NCBI GenBank assembly: GCA_033064195.1
Contig: JARBJD010000059.1
Location: forward strand, 1-64,000
Direction of reading: 5' to 3'
Source: Blattamonas nauphoetae
Lineage: Eukaryota; Preaxostyla; Oxymonadida
Length of the DNA: 64,000 nt
Part shown: positions 16,838-28,440 of the stretch, piece by piece
Numbering within the stretch: position 1 is the stretch's first letter
Layout of the letters: every line of letters starts with the position of its first letter
Program-made: the position numbers and the translations under genes
The notes under the pieces: generated by a model
Databases searched by the model: none
The model's input: only the letters and a program-made list of their open reading frames with translations
Told to the model about the DNA's origin: nothing

Positions 16838-19800
16838 TCATAACGACAGAAGATTGAAATGGTGAGGAGAAAGAGTAAGGATTGGAAACGGAGTAATTTC
16901 TGAAGCAGGGGGGACGTTGAAGGATGAAACAGTGCGAGGATGTGCTGAAAGAATGGCTGAGAGGAGGGCTAGAAGGAATGAGTTGAGAATTTCAAGATAA
17001 GAGGGAGAATATGAAAATGAGAAGTATGACAGACTTCGTGTTGCATCCGTTTTGGGCAGGCGCAAGTTGAGGAAAGCACGACAGCCACATTCTGTTCGGA
17101 GGAGTTGGAAGAGGGTGGAGAGAAGATGGGTGGATGGGATCTTGAGAGAAGAGAGAAGAGGAACAAGAGAATCTGACACAATCTGTCTCATCTCATCGAA
17201 AACGGAATCAGGTTTGGGTCTGTCACGCTTTGTTTGTTCCTCAAACGGAATGAACACTTCAACGCATTTCAGCATCAATTCCAGCAATCGCGAAGATGCC
17301 GGATGAGAGACGAGTCGATGGAAGAGACAGAGCAGAGCTGCATTCAAACAGTCACAAGTTTCAAACATGAAGGACATTGACCCCGCAGAGAACGAAGAAC
17401 GAGACGACGAGCAAAGAAGAATCGACTCCAACGAAAGCGCGCCATAGTCAGTGTGATGATTGAATCTTGACGGAAGAAACGACAAACACGAAAATGGCAT
17501 CGGTGCAGATGAAGCAGGATGTGCATCAGCGAGCGAGACCATCGAGGCGAGGAACGGCGAGTCATCAAATGACGAGAAATTTGGTGATGTCTGCGGCGAT
17601 GGCAGGGCACGAGAGGCGAGCGGTGCTGAGTGTGGATGTGTCACTGGAGGTGAGGGCGAATTCTCTTGTGGAACAGCTGTCAAAGCATGTTCGATTTGAG
17701 AGTGAGATCCAGACGATTCGGATGCTGTTGGGGACGGCGAGTTGGCCAGGTGGTGTTGGGAATGGTTGGGATGGAAAGAGAGCGGTTTGATGGGCAGAGT
17801 CTCTAAGACAACACTGGATGAGTCCAAATCGCTGTCCAGAAGAGTCTCGAGAGAATCTGGAACGTTGCTCACGTCGAGAAGTTTGGTAGCAGGAATTGGG
17901 GTATGGTGATTGGTCAGTGACACCGTCAAAAGCGGGTGTGAATCAATGGATCGAGAATGATGGTAAATTTCAGTGTCTTTTACGTCAAGTTCCCCCTTCA
18001 CATCAAGTTGTGCTGATGGATGATACACTCTTTCATTCGATTTTCGAGTATCAACAAAAATTGGAGTTCGGGCCCACAGTTCCGCTGCTTCCAGAAGATT
18101 CGCTTTTTCCAGTTTTGGAAGGGAAGTCTGATGAGTTGAGAGAGCGATGAAGAAGAGAGAAGCGGCTGAGAGTGAGAACGGAAGGAGTGGAGAGAGGAGA
18201 GACGATCGAAGGAGTGATGATTTGGAGAGGAGGAGTGGTGTGAGTGGTTGGATGGACTGCGGTGAGAGAGAAAGAGAGAGGAGACGAGATGCGAAGAGGA
18301 GTGGGAGTACAAGTGGCATAAACTCGCGCGGAAATCCATTTTCGTCCTCATCAATATTTTCTCTCTTTTTCTGAGAGTTTTCGTTTCTATCAAAGATGAT
18401 TGATTCAACATCACTGTCTTCTGATTTCAGATCGATGTGATGACCAAAGACCCTTCTATCTTCATTTTGTCCGTCCTTCATCTCTTCCTCAAAAGGTGAC
18501 GGAGACAGGACAAAGAGAGTCGAAGTTGCGGCTGAAATTGGAGTGGAAGGCGACGGAGGAGAAGGTGGGCTCGACGAGATGACAGACACGTTGACAGAAG
18601 ATGATGGAGGAGTGGGTTGCGGAACCGAATAAATCACACTTTGGGTCAGATCGAGTGTAGTCCTGTCTGTTTGTGCTGGCTCCTCTTCCTCCCTCCATTC
18701 TTCCGTTTTCATTTCTGATGTGTTTGTATCTGTCTGCATTTGTTCCTCCTCCTCTTGTTCTCCTTTTTTCCCCCAACATTTTTCACAGAGCGACACAATC
18801 TCCTCTTTCAACACCCCACTTAAAAAAGACTGAATTCCAGGTGCGTAACTAGCGTTCAGCAATCGCCTGCTTTCATCATGTTCACCATCCCGAGAGAGTT
18901 TGGACGAGTTCTTCTTTTTTCCTTGTTTGGGTCTTCCGCTGTCGAGGGATGGGTTCAGACAGAATCGAAGGCAGTCCACTTCGTCTTCGACCATCCAACT
19001 GACTCCCCGTTCGATTCCATCTGCCAACGCGAGCGTTGTTTCGAAGAGATGATCGATGTGGGAGAGTTGTTCGTTGAACACAATGTGAGAGAGTGTGTCG
19101 GGCGTCAGGAGAAGAATCGAGAGAAGAATGGAGGATGTATGGACAGCCAGGACGACGTCCTCCTTCCGCTTCTTCTCCAGCACTGCCCATTCGATGAACA
19201 ACCCCCACTCCGATTCGTTCTCAAAGAGGTCCGAGACATCGAACAGAGGTGGCGAAGTGTTGAGCAAAGTGAGCAGATCCAACTCCACACCAACATCTTT
19301 CCAAGCGTCTTTTTGTCGGACTCCACGCAGGCCGAGATCGTTCTCGCTCAGAGCGATGTCGTCGTGTTCGGCGAGAAGCTTATTTGTCCATCGTCGGATG
19401 ATCTCCTTCTTTCGCTTCAGCATGAGTGATCTATCGATTCTCATTCCTCGTCTCTCCATCTCCTCCTTCTTCTCACTCAGCTTCATGAATCGTAGAATTC
19501 CCCCGAGAATCATTCTTCCTTCCGAAATCATTGTTTTCTCCATTTCTGGTCTACAGGCCTTTTGCAGAAAGACTTCACACAAACAAGTCAGGCTCAACCG
19601 ATACACATCCAACAGCGGAATCCAAAATCGCTCTCCGAACAGGCTACAAAGACCGCCCTTCCTCAGAAACAATCCCGAGAGAAGCACATCCGCCCTTTCA
19701 AAAGATCTGTCAATCATATCGCGATGAACAGAGTCTTCAATTGGAGTTTGATAAGGCGTGGCAGAGAGAGCAACTGATGACGAAGAGTGCGATGCGGATG

Positions 19801-22800
19801 ACGCGAGATTGTGGAGCGAGGTTGTCGATGGATCAGGAGACATGAACGGCAGGTTGTGAGTGGACTGGGCTTGGTGTTGGGAGATGAAGAAGAACGAGGA
19901 GGCCGAAGGAGGCGGGGAAGGATGGTTGAGTGTTGGAACTGGCAGTGCTGACTGTGATTGCAGAATTGGGATCCGATCCTGTTGGAAAGCCGAGAAGAAA
20001 TCGATGAAATCCAAAGGAGCGACGGAGAGTGACGGCGAGATGATCTGAGGCAGCGAGAACACACTGAAGAGAGGAAGGATGGCTGAATTGGACGATAGTG
20101 GCTCTACAACAACAACTTTGGGTTCTGGTGAAGATGGAGATGAGCTGTCTGCTTGGTGTGGGGTAATGGGAGCGAAATCGAGAGAGAACACGGTCGAGAT
20201 GAAGCGAATGAGGGAGGAGGAGAACGAGATGGTGTGTGTGTCGGTTGGAGACGATGCGGATGAACGAATTGAGAGGAGGAGAGACGAGAGTAGCGAAATA
20301 AGGACAGTTGGCGAGCTTACGAACAATCCAGATGAAATTATTGGAACAGAGGGAAGCCATTCACACGAAGCCACTTGAGTGGACTGGAAGATGGGTGGGG
20401 ACACATTCTTCGGTGGACTATTGTGAATCGGAAGGACGTGAGGAAGTTCGGTTCGTGGGGCGGATGGGGTGGTCTCGACGAGTGATGGGTCAGACATACT
20501 GAAAGTGTTTGTGCGATGACCAGAAGCGGAATGAAGTTGAGAGATGAAGAGTGAGACCGACGAGAGAAAGGGCGAGAGGATGGAGAGCGAGGAATGGGCG
20601 ACGATTCCTGGACTGTCAAAATGGACACACATTTCGAAAGACACGCTGAGAAGAGAGAACACCCGCTGCAAAGCAATGAACGCCATTCCTTCTGATTTCT
20701 CGTCAGATTGAGCAGAGTTCATCGCGTGTGATAAGAGTGACGAAGAAAAACTCGCCTTCTCATTCGTCACCCCCAAAATCGGTGATTTCACAATGTCGCT
20801 CATTCCTTCCAAATCCCAGTTCAGAGAGACGAGTGATGGGAAGCTCGAGAGAAGGTCAGCCCACGTCAGAGCACGAAGATGCTGGTGCATCAGTTGTGCC
20901 GATAGAAGAACCGTCGACGTGGAGTGGAGAAGCGAGTGCACGAATGTGAAGAGCGGGTGACGTGATATTTGGTCTGAAATGTGTTCTGACGAGTCTTGTG
21001 CAGAGTGAGAGAGGTGGTGGAGGTTTCTGAAGAAGAGGAAGATGACCTGGGTCAGATCAACATGGCGAAGAGTGTCCTTGTTCCTCTCTTTCAATCTATC
21101 GCTCTCCTTCCCTCTCCATTTCACTGTGAGAGAGATGAATATCGTGGGAGTCTCATCCGAAGGAAAAAATGGGGTTTGACAACGGAGGCTGGTTGAACTG
21201 GACAGAGACAGGTCACTGCCGAGTGCGTCGGAAAGTGACATCTGTCCCGAAAGTTCTTCGTTCCCAACATTTCTGAACTTTTTCCTGTTTCGTTGCTCCA
21301 CAAGATCAGAAAAGGGAGAGGGAGAGAGTGTGTGGAAGGTTGTGGGGATGGAGTGGGTGAGTGGAGTCGACAGTAGTACTGAAAGCGAAGTGGCGTGTTC
21401 AAAAATGGTCTCAAAACATGAGATTGTTGATAGAAGTTGACAGTGGCACGATAACACGTGGAGAAATACAAGAAGGGCATGTGAGAGGGAGAGTGATTGC
21501 GGTTCTTCTGAGCTCAGACAATGTGCAGCTGCAATTTCAACACTTTCAGACACGTCAAATTCCAAAAGGCGAGCATCTGGTTTTGGGAGTGAGGAGAGGA
21601 GGAGTGAGAGTGTGTGGAAGATCAGACATAGCATCCCACCACAAATACACTTTTCTGAACCAAAAGTGAAGTGTTGTGTTTGAAGATTAAGGGATGGAAT
21701 AGAGTCGTTGTCGGCGGTGTCCTGTGGCGAATATGAAAATCCTGCGTAGAAAGACGGAACGGGAGAGAGGAAAACAGGATGGTTAAACGCTGCTGGTTGG
21801 GCCATTTCGCTTTCCTGCTGTTGGATTTGCCGAATCGCGAACGAAATTGACGACGAGTCGCCTTTCTCCTTTTCGGTGGGGGATCTTATCGAATTCAGTA
21901 AGGATAAGTGATGCATCAAACAACACTGTGCGTCTAAAGAACAAAGAAGCGCGCTTCCAGACGGAACAGACGAAAGATGTGCCAGGAAGTCAAACATGCA
22001 CATTTTGACGTGTGGAGTGAATACAGATGTACTTCCAAATGATGATGACATAAGATAAAGAAGAGACGACAATGAGGAGTGTAACATAGTCCGAGGTGCA
22101 TTCAGTATTCCTCGAAGGCCAACGTCAGTGTGCGACAGTAACGAAAGGCCAACAAGGGATGCTTGAATCAATGGTGCAGAAAAATTGAAGCTAAAAGCAG
22201 ATTTTGTTTCCATATCCGACATTTCAATGTCAAAACCATGACTCTGTATAGAGTCTGACTGTAGCAAATAATACGGATGAGAAAGCCACAAGAGAAGAAT
22301 CATATGGACTCCAGTTTCAACACAGTGCATCGCCAAAGTGTCCAAAAGTGTACTGTTCTTTATGGATTGAGTTGTATTCGCCGTCGTATCGAACGATTCA
22401 GACTGAGTTTTGATCAATGCATTTATCATTGAAAGTGAGATCATATACAAAACAGAGCCCGGAAACCCTTCAATGATTGGATTATCAGAGAGTGAGAGTT
22501 TCGAGTCAAGTGCTGGGAGATCGTCCTGGAATCTGAGGAAGACGTGTTGTAGAGATGGATGTGAGTTTGAGCAGAAGAGGAGAATAGATGTTCTATTTTT
22601 GATCAATTCGTGTGATTCCGAGGTTGAATATGCGTTTGGCTCTGTGAAAGCGAAGGAAGAGACAATAGAAAGGGAAGTACAGCAAACCGAACAGTGAATG
22701 ACAACATTTACATACAGATGAGATAGATGGGCAATCCGTGAAAGATTCCGTGGGGAATGGAGAATATCTAACTGTGCATGTATTGCACGCACTCAGTCCG

Positions 22801-23155
22801 CACACATCACAGACAGAATGTGCCTTGAGAAGAAGTGGTTTTGAATCGCACAGAGTACAACGTGAGGATCGGTTTCGTTCAATGCCTGTTGGTCCATGGA
22901 AGATGAAAGAGTTGAGGGGAGTGATAAGAGGAGATTGGATTGTGATCCCTTGCATAGAGAAGACAGGATGCATCAGGGTAAATTAACCGAATAAAGACAG
23001 TCGAATTCGAGACGAAAGTTGCACGGAGATTCGTCCAAAACGTTGGATCCCCTTCAGAAATCTGTGAAGAAGCGAACGAGAAAAGAACCTGTGATTCGTG
23101 GGTCGATCGAGTTGTCAGGATTCCCATCCTGATCCAAAAGCTGTTTAAGCGACAT
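16838..23155 (-). CDS. Giant protein with N-terminal FYVE-like zinc finger
   Basis: Start at ATG 23155 (MSLKQLLDQDGNPDNSIDPR). A short first exon is followed by an exon coding for CTLC-x12-CDVCGLSACNTC...VCKCC, the spacing of a FYVE-type zinc finger, which binds membrane phosphoinositides. A 46-nt intron (22642-22687) then joins this to one exon of about 5.8 kb. The boundary between the first two exons is not certain: a 140-nt intron (22949-23088) keeps frame. The product is about 2040 residues, Ser/Leu-rich, largely helical with long low-complexity linkers, perhaps an armadillo-like scaffold. Classic FYVE basic motif RRHHCR is not preserved. An endosomal scaffold is an inference; the family is not recognised. 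Confidence 0.7.
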
Positions 23156-23297
23156 TTTTATTTTTCGACTGTGATCTTGACAACACCAACATACGAGCCA
23201 TGCGTGATAGAACAACTCAAAGTCGTCATTCAGAAGTTCGAAGTGATCGAGCAGAATGATCCATACCTATTTCTTACCAATTCTCACTCGTTAGCCA

Positions 23298-23945
23298 ATG
23301 GACATTTCGCAACCAATGCATAATCAACAAGCAAACCAACGTGTGACTTCCATTTTTTCCATGTTTTATTCACTTCTTTCATTTAGTTATCCTGGAGAAG
23401 GTCAATGAGTCATGTCAGTTGGGAAGTGAATTTATCCTTCAATTTTACAATTTATTTGACGCAAACCGCGAGGTATCTTTCATTTCGTGATAATAACATC
23501 TCTGATTATTCCACTCTCTGATTTTACTTGACACATACCCTGTCTCCACATCGTCTACTCGTCTTATCTCACAGCAACTCAAATCTTTGTTCGCTCCTGG
23601 AAGTCATTATTTTTTTCGAGGAAATTCGTTTCCTAATGATCGTTGTGATATTCCTTCCCTTCTTTCCACACTTCCTCCTTCGAAACATGACCTCTTCTCC
23701 TTCGATTCACAACCCATCTTCGGTTCGTTCATTTGATTATTACCGATTGTTTTCTTTATTATCGTTCTCAAGACCAAAACTATCAGTGGATTGCTCTACA
23801 ACTGACGATTCGTGGAACAGTCCAGTTTGAAGGGGAGAGAAAGAAACCTTTCTTGGAGACACTTATCTTGATCCCTGATGCAAATCGGGGCACTTTAGGT
23901 GTCCAGTTTGGAACTTTCCGAATGATTGAGACTCCTTCTTCTTAA
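23298..23945 (+). CDS. NXT1: NTF2-related mRNA export factor, NXT1/p15-like
   Basis: Four exons (23298-23340, 23387-23472, 23575-23722, 23773-23945) keep one frame and give about 149 residues, the usual length for this family. The product starts MDISQPMHNQQANQ. Family marks are EFILQFYNLFDANREQLKSL in the first helix region, LPPSKHDLFSFDSQPIF in the middle, then TVQFEGERKKPFLETLIL and FRMIE at the end. These correspond to LPSS.H.....DCQPV and VKFEGN...F.Q.FILT..FR of NXT1. Known: NXT1 dimerises with TAP/NXF1 to carry mRNA through nuclear pores. Introns are 46, 102 and 50 nt. It diverges from the FYVE gene, 142 bp between starts. Confidence 0.85.
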
Positions 23946-24289
23946 GTCCTCGACTTTCACTCCCTTCTTGATTTCATTTATGTTTTTCTGAACCTAATTC
24001 ACCTCATTCCACAATTCACTTTTTTTCATTTTCTGACTGTTTGTTTGAATGTGAAGTACACATCATGAATGACGGATCATTCATGTGTTTTGAATTAAAG
24101 GCACAGTTTTGTGATGGATGGAGACACAGCATATTGTCACTGAAAGTCAGCTCCTTGATCAATAGCCTCTGTTATATCTGATTGCGGTGTTGTTGGTTAG
24201 TTTTTTCCCGATGATACAGAAACAATAGCAAGAAAAGAGTCCAGAAATGAAAAAGAGTCTTGGGTTGAACAATGAAGCAGGTCATTGTT
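23946..24289. other. Intergenic DNA between convergent genes
   Basis: AT-rich; no gene seen. It must hold the 3' ends of the NXT1-like gene and of the zinc-domain gene. Confidence 0.35.
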
Positions 24290-24775
24290 TCATGGAGGCT
24301 GTTGGATAGGTGCTGCTTCGGGAACAACTGGTGTCCTAACAGGTTCATCGATTTTCCCTTTTGAGATTTGAAATGCTGGCGTAATCCAAGTGCTGGTGAG
24401 AAAAAGTAACGAAAGGTAAAAAAGTCTCAAAAAAGCAAAATGATACCCACAATTGCACTGCTCTCCAGACCACCGATAATAACCAAGCTTTTTGTGGCAT
24501 TTTGGGCAGAGAATGTCACCTTCTTCAACTTCCGTACTCTGTTCAAAAAAAACATGAGATGTTGAGGAAAATGGAAGCAAACCAACCATTCAGGTTTTTC
24601 AATAAAAACAGATGAACAAGTTTCTGTTATATTCGCTCCCTAAGCAAGAAAATGTCAAATTGTAAGTGAACCTCAACAAAACCTTCTTTTTTCTTTGATG
24701 ACCCATGGGTTCGTGCTGCATGACTGCATCCTCTGTGAATACTTCAACACGACACATCTTGCATTTGTAGGACAT
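24290..24775 (-). CDS. Stand-alone Yvh1/DUSP12-type zinc-binding domain protein
   Basis: Four exons with introns 24640-24682, 24539-24582 and 24393-24446 give about 114 residues. The N-terminus reads MSYKCKMCRVEVF, then CSSVFIEKPEWL, then CPKCHKKLGYYRWSGEQCNC and GTWITPAFQISKGKID. This is the C-terminal zinc domain of Yvh1/DUSP12 (YRC..CR...; CPKC..KLG...W.GEQCSCG.W.TPAFQI). The phosphatase domain is entirely absent. Known: in yeast the zinc domain alone suffices for the ribosome role of Yvh1, releasing Mrt4 from pre-60S particles. Inference: a minimal ribosome-maturation factor. The start at 24775 is the first ATG and begins exactly at the domain. Confidence 0.85.
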
Positions 24776-24960
24776 GTGGAGGAATATTCAAAAAAATGTT
24801 GGGGTGCGCGTGACCTTTTAATTTGGTACATGAAGGACCATCACGATTGTGTAATTTGAAAATACCTCATAGTGTAGATTCAGAGTTCTTTGTGGACAGA
24901 AGGATGGATTCGATCAATTTCACCCATTAGTTCATTTTAATCTTCTTCACAACGTTTTCA

Positions 24961-27241
24961 ATGAACATCCTCCAATTGCGGCAAATCCCACATACAGAAA
25001 GACGTTCTGCTATCCAAGAAGCTCACGCTACGGTTCGAACAGCACTTATGGCGAATTACGACGCTGTTGTGAAAAAGAGGACAGCCACAATTGCCGAACT
25101 GGATAAAGAGGTGACTGCTCTCCGTTCTCGTCGGAATGATATTGAATCCAAAAGAAACAAGGAACGAGACGCACTCATCAAGGCCAACACTGAACGAATG
25201 GAACAGATCAAGAAAGATGCTGATGATCCAGCGACCTTCAGTGCCAGACACGTGAATTTCGTTCAAAAAGAAAGGGCTGATTGTGCATCCGCTGAAGGAG
25301 ATGACTTCGAAAGAAGACGTTTCGCCATCTTGTCAAATGAACGAATCGCCAGGGACGAAGCGGAAAGCGAGTACCTATCCCGTACTTGCGGTGTCCAGCG
25401 AGCAATTGTATCAATCAACACTGATTTTGACAACGAAGTTGTTCGTGCGGAAGCAGCTTACGACGTGGAAATGATCAGACGAACTCATAAAAGAGATCAC
25501 AAAAGCTGAAGCTGAACGAACTCGGCTTCTCGGAAATGCCGAGCAACGTCTTATCAAAGCACAACAAGAGAGCAACGAAAAATATGACAAAGAACTCAAA
25601 ACTCTGTCAGAGAAGAAAGTCCGAGTCCAAGCCCAGCAAATTGAAAACAGTCAGAAGAAACGAGTAAAAAGCATTCAAGACGCTGAAGCCTATGCCAACA
25701 AAAGAAAGGCCAACTATATTTCTGATATCGGACCAGCTGAAGAAAAGAAGAAAGAGAAGCTAGAAAAAGCAACAGCTGAGAAAGAGAAGGCAGCTGCAGC
25801 TCTTTTGTCCCAATTCCCGGGCCGATCTATGAATGTCTTTGAGGACGAAATTGCCAAACTCGAGATTCTCCGAAAGAAGCAAGAAGAGGAACAGAAAAGG
25901 GCGGAAGAAGCTCTGATGCGACGACAAGCGATCGAACGAGAAAGAGATGCTGCCAAGAAAGCTCAACTCGAGCTGGAAGCTGCCCAAAAGGAAGAAGAAG
26001 AACGGCAGAAGGCTTTGGAAGCCGAACGAGCCGCCGAACTCCGCCGTCAACAGTTGTTGGAACAGGACAGACAACAACAATCACAAGCTCCTGTTCCTTC
26101 TGACGCTCCTGCTCCTCCCTCTGCCGCTCCTGCTGTCCCATCTGCCCCGCCAGCTGCTGTAGAAGTTGTGGAAGCGGAGCCCGCTCCAAGACCGAAAGCC
26201 CGAGGAAGAGTCGAAGAGGAAAGAGACGAGAATGGCCTCACTGCGACAGACCGAGCAAAATTGGAAGCAATCAGAGCCAAACAAAAGGCTATTCTTCAAC
26301 AGGGACAGGCAGCCATGGCCAGAGCATCGGCCGATCCTGCAGACAGACTCAACTTCATGTTGAACGACGCGAAAGAGAAGTATTCGTCAGACGGTTGGAT
26401 TGCTGAGGCTCAGTCGAAGCACCCACAGACCCACATAAGTCTTGAAGATAAAGATAAGTTCAGAGACGAGCTGCTTGTGATCGGACAAGGACAAAAGTCG
26501 GTCACGAATCCCAACCGCCCTGTCCCTCAGAACGACCGTGATCTGAAAGAACCACTGCCCATGTCCCAACTCACAGCCACGTTTCATGGGATCACCAAAA
26601 AATGTGATTCTGACTTGGGCAGACTCAACTTCACAGTCCATCCAGTCCCCAACGCCTTCTCGTCCAAGCTGCAGGGAGGATGTGAGTTCAACTGCTATCT
26701 CTGGAGCGACTATGGCGGGTCGTACGAAGGAGAGATCCAAGACAACGTTGATGGGACATACACGTGCAGTGTCCCCGTCCATCACCATCTCGACGAGGTT
26801 TTCGTCTACCAGCTGGTCCGGGTGAACAAACACGAGACCACCCGATCACACATCGTCGGCTCTCCTTTCGGTGTGTACTGGCCTATTGACAAACGCTACA
26901 ATGAGTGTGTTGAGCCGTTCCTCCTTCTGGAAAGCAGTGTTGTCAACCCAGACTCTCATAGCTACGACATGATGCTTGTCGTCTGGTTTCAGAAGATGGA
27001 CAAGACCATTGTCAACAAGCCTGGGGAGAACGTGAGCCTCAAGATCATCGACAGGGATGACAATGAGTCGACCCTTCCACTGACTGACCTTGGAAAGGGG
27101 GCATACACCGCCCATCTGAAAGTGACAAAAGAGATGACATACCATGCATATCCTGTCTGGAACGGGAAAGATTGCACCAAGCAGTGCATTGAGCTGTCTG
27201 TGAGCAGCTATGGCGTTCAATCGTTCGCATCACCAGGTTAA
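24961..27241 (+). CDS. Coiled-coil protein with C-terminal filamin-type repeats, containing a frame change
   Basis: The first frame (24961-25509) and the second (open from about 25480 to 27241) read as one long coiled coil that changes frame near 25485-25492, at the AAAA in CATAAAAGAG. With one A less the frame stays open for about 760 residues. The order is: charged coiled coil (about 1-360, with QEEEQKRAEEALMRRQ), Pro/Ala-rich linker, then two immunoglobulin-like filamin/ABP-type repeats (FHGITKKCDSDLGRLNFTVH..., DNVDGTYTCSVPV; second DDNESTLPLTDLGKGAYTAH). Known: such repeats bind or cross-link cytoskeleton and membrane proteins. No intron donor and acceptor explain the shift; it is a real mutation, an assembly error, or +1 frameshifting. 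Confidence 0.7.
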
Positions 27242-27466
27242 CATTCTTTTAGACGTGTTTAGATATTCTCAAACTTTACGTTTATTTATACTCACACATA
27301 CTTCTTTCTGAGTGCTTATTATCTCTTATTTCCAAACTTTATTGTGAATGACTTCATAAAGACAATTGTACAGCACATAGCTTGAGGGAAAATGTGATTC
27401 AAAAGGAGATTTTGTCCAATGAAGTGAGAACCGAAGTTGTTCAGTTTGAGAAGAAAGGTCAGTTAT

Positions 27467-28408
27467 CTAATGGAATTCTGATCCATCGCAGATGCCCTCA
27501 ATCTTGATTGGTCCTCTCGCAGTCACCAATGGCTTTCCATAGAACTTTGGCAGTTCTGTCTCCACCTTGAATCCATTGACCACTTTCTCAAATCTTCCCT
27601 TCGGAACTTCTGCTGCTTCTTGTGTGGTTGCTTTCTGAGCTGTGGCAACATCGCCTTCCTTCCATCCCTCGGCCAACGTGAACCCAGTGGGGTAAATACG
27701 ATCTCCTATTTGGGAGCCCTCTGGTGGTTGAAGAAGGATGCATTTCCCAGACACTTTGTCAGTCGCTGCGAGGAGCATGACATGTCCTTCAATTCCCATC
27801 ATTTTCTTCGGTTTCAGGTTCACCACTGAGCACACCACTCTTCCCTCGAGGTCTTCTGGTTGATAGTGTGGGATGAGGCCAGTGACGAGGGTGCTGGTTT
27901 CTGTTTCTGAGAGATGAGCTGTGCAGACAATGAGTTTGTCAGCATCTGGATGCTTCTTGCAGTCAGTGAGCTTGATCATCTGAAACTTGCACATCGCAAA
28001 CGATTGATCGAGAGCAGCCTGCTTGTCTGCTTCGGACACATTCTTCCCACCCTTCGCTGGTTTTGCTGGCTGTTCCTTCTTTTCTTGTTTTTGTTTTCCG
28101 GCTTCCTTGACGGCGGATGGAGCAGGAGTTGAGGCTGGAGTCGCTCGTTGGCGAATCGCAGCAACATCGAACTGAATTCGATCTGGATGTTCCACACCAG
28201 GTTTATATTTGCAGAGGGGGCAGGTTGTTTCGAAAGGGTGTGTGTAATAGTACCCACAGGTTGGGCATTTCACTTTCAGAACTGATTTGCTGTTGACGAG
28301 ATTCTGACTAAACCATGGGTCATCAGGATTCATACGCATCGGAGGAGCCTCAACTAATCCCTCAAGCTTATCAATGATTTTGTCAATTGTTGTAATTGCT
28401 TGTTCCAT
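27467..28408 (-). CDS. EMAP-II/Arc1p-like tRNA-binding protein with N-terminal zinc ribbon
   Basis: A 313-residue single exon. After a short helix, residues about 49-68 carry CPTCGYYYTHPFETTCPLC, a four-Cys zinc ribbon. A Lys/Ala/Pro linker follows, then the OB-fold tRNA-binding domain: MIKLTDCKKHPDADKLIVC, LVTGLIPHY, VVCSVVNLKPKKMMGIEGH, MLLAA. Known: this domain (Arc1p, AIMP1/EMAP-II, some MetRS and TyrRS C-termini) binds tRNA elbows and delivers tRNA to synthetases. Inference: cytosolic synthetase cofactor. No synthetase catalytic motifs are present, so it is not a synthetase itself. The zinc ribbon fusion is unusual to me. The start is 32 bp from that of the Nop9 gene. Confidence 0.85.
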   Translation of the reverse strand: MEQAITTIDKIIDKLEGLVEAPPMRMNPDDPWFSQNLVNSKSVLKVKCPTCGYYYTHPFETTCPLCKYKPGVEHPDRIQFDVAAIRQRATPASTPAPSAVKEAGKQKQEKKEQPAKPAKGGKNVSEADKQAALDQSFAMCKFQMIKLTDCKKHPDADKLIVCTAHLSETETSTLVTGLIPHYQPEDLEGRVVCSVVNLKPKKMMGIEGHVMLLAATDKVSGKCILLQPPEGSQIGDRIYPTGFTLAEGWKEGDVATAQKATTQEAAEVPKGRFEKVVNGFKVETELPKFYGKPLVTARGPIKIEGICDGSEFH

Positions 28409-28440
28409 GAGAAAAGTTTAATTCTTACAGGCCAGATCGG

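Noticed and set aside
23052-23088. A separate 37-nt first intron of the FYVE gene followed by a middle exon
   Set aside because: It keeps the middle frame open, but I found no convincing next intron that enters the zinc-finger frame; one 140-nt intron (22949-23088) does fit.
24961-25509. Two separate genes (24961-25509 and 25805-27241)
   Set aside because: The DNA between them is open in the second frame and continues the coiled coil without a break, so one gene with a frame change is simpler.
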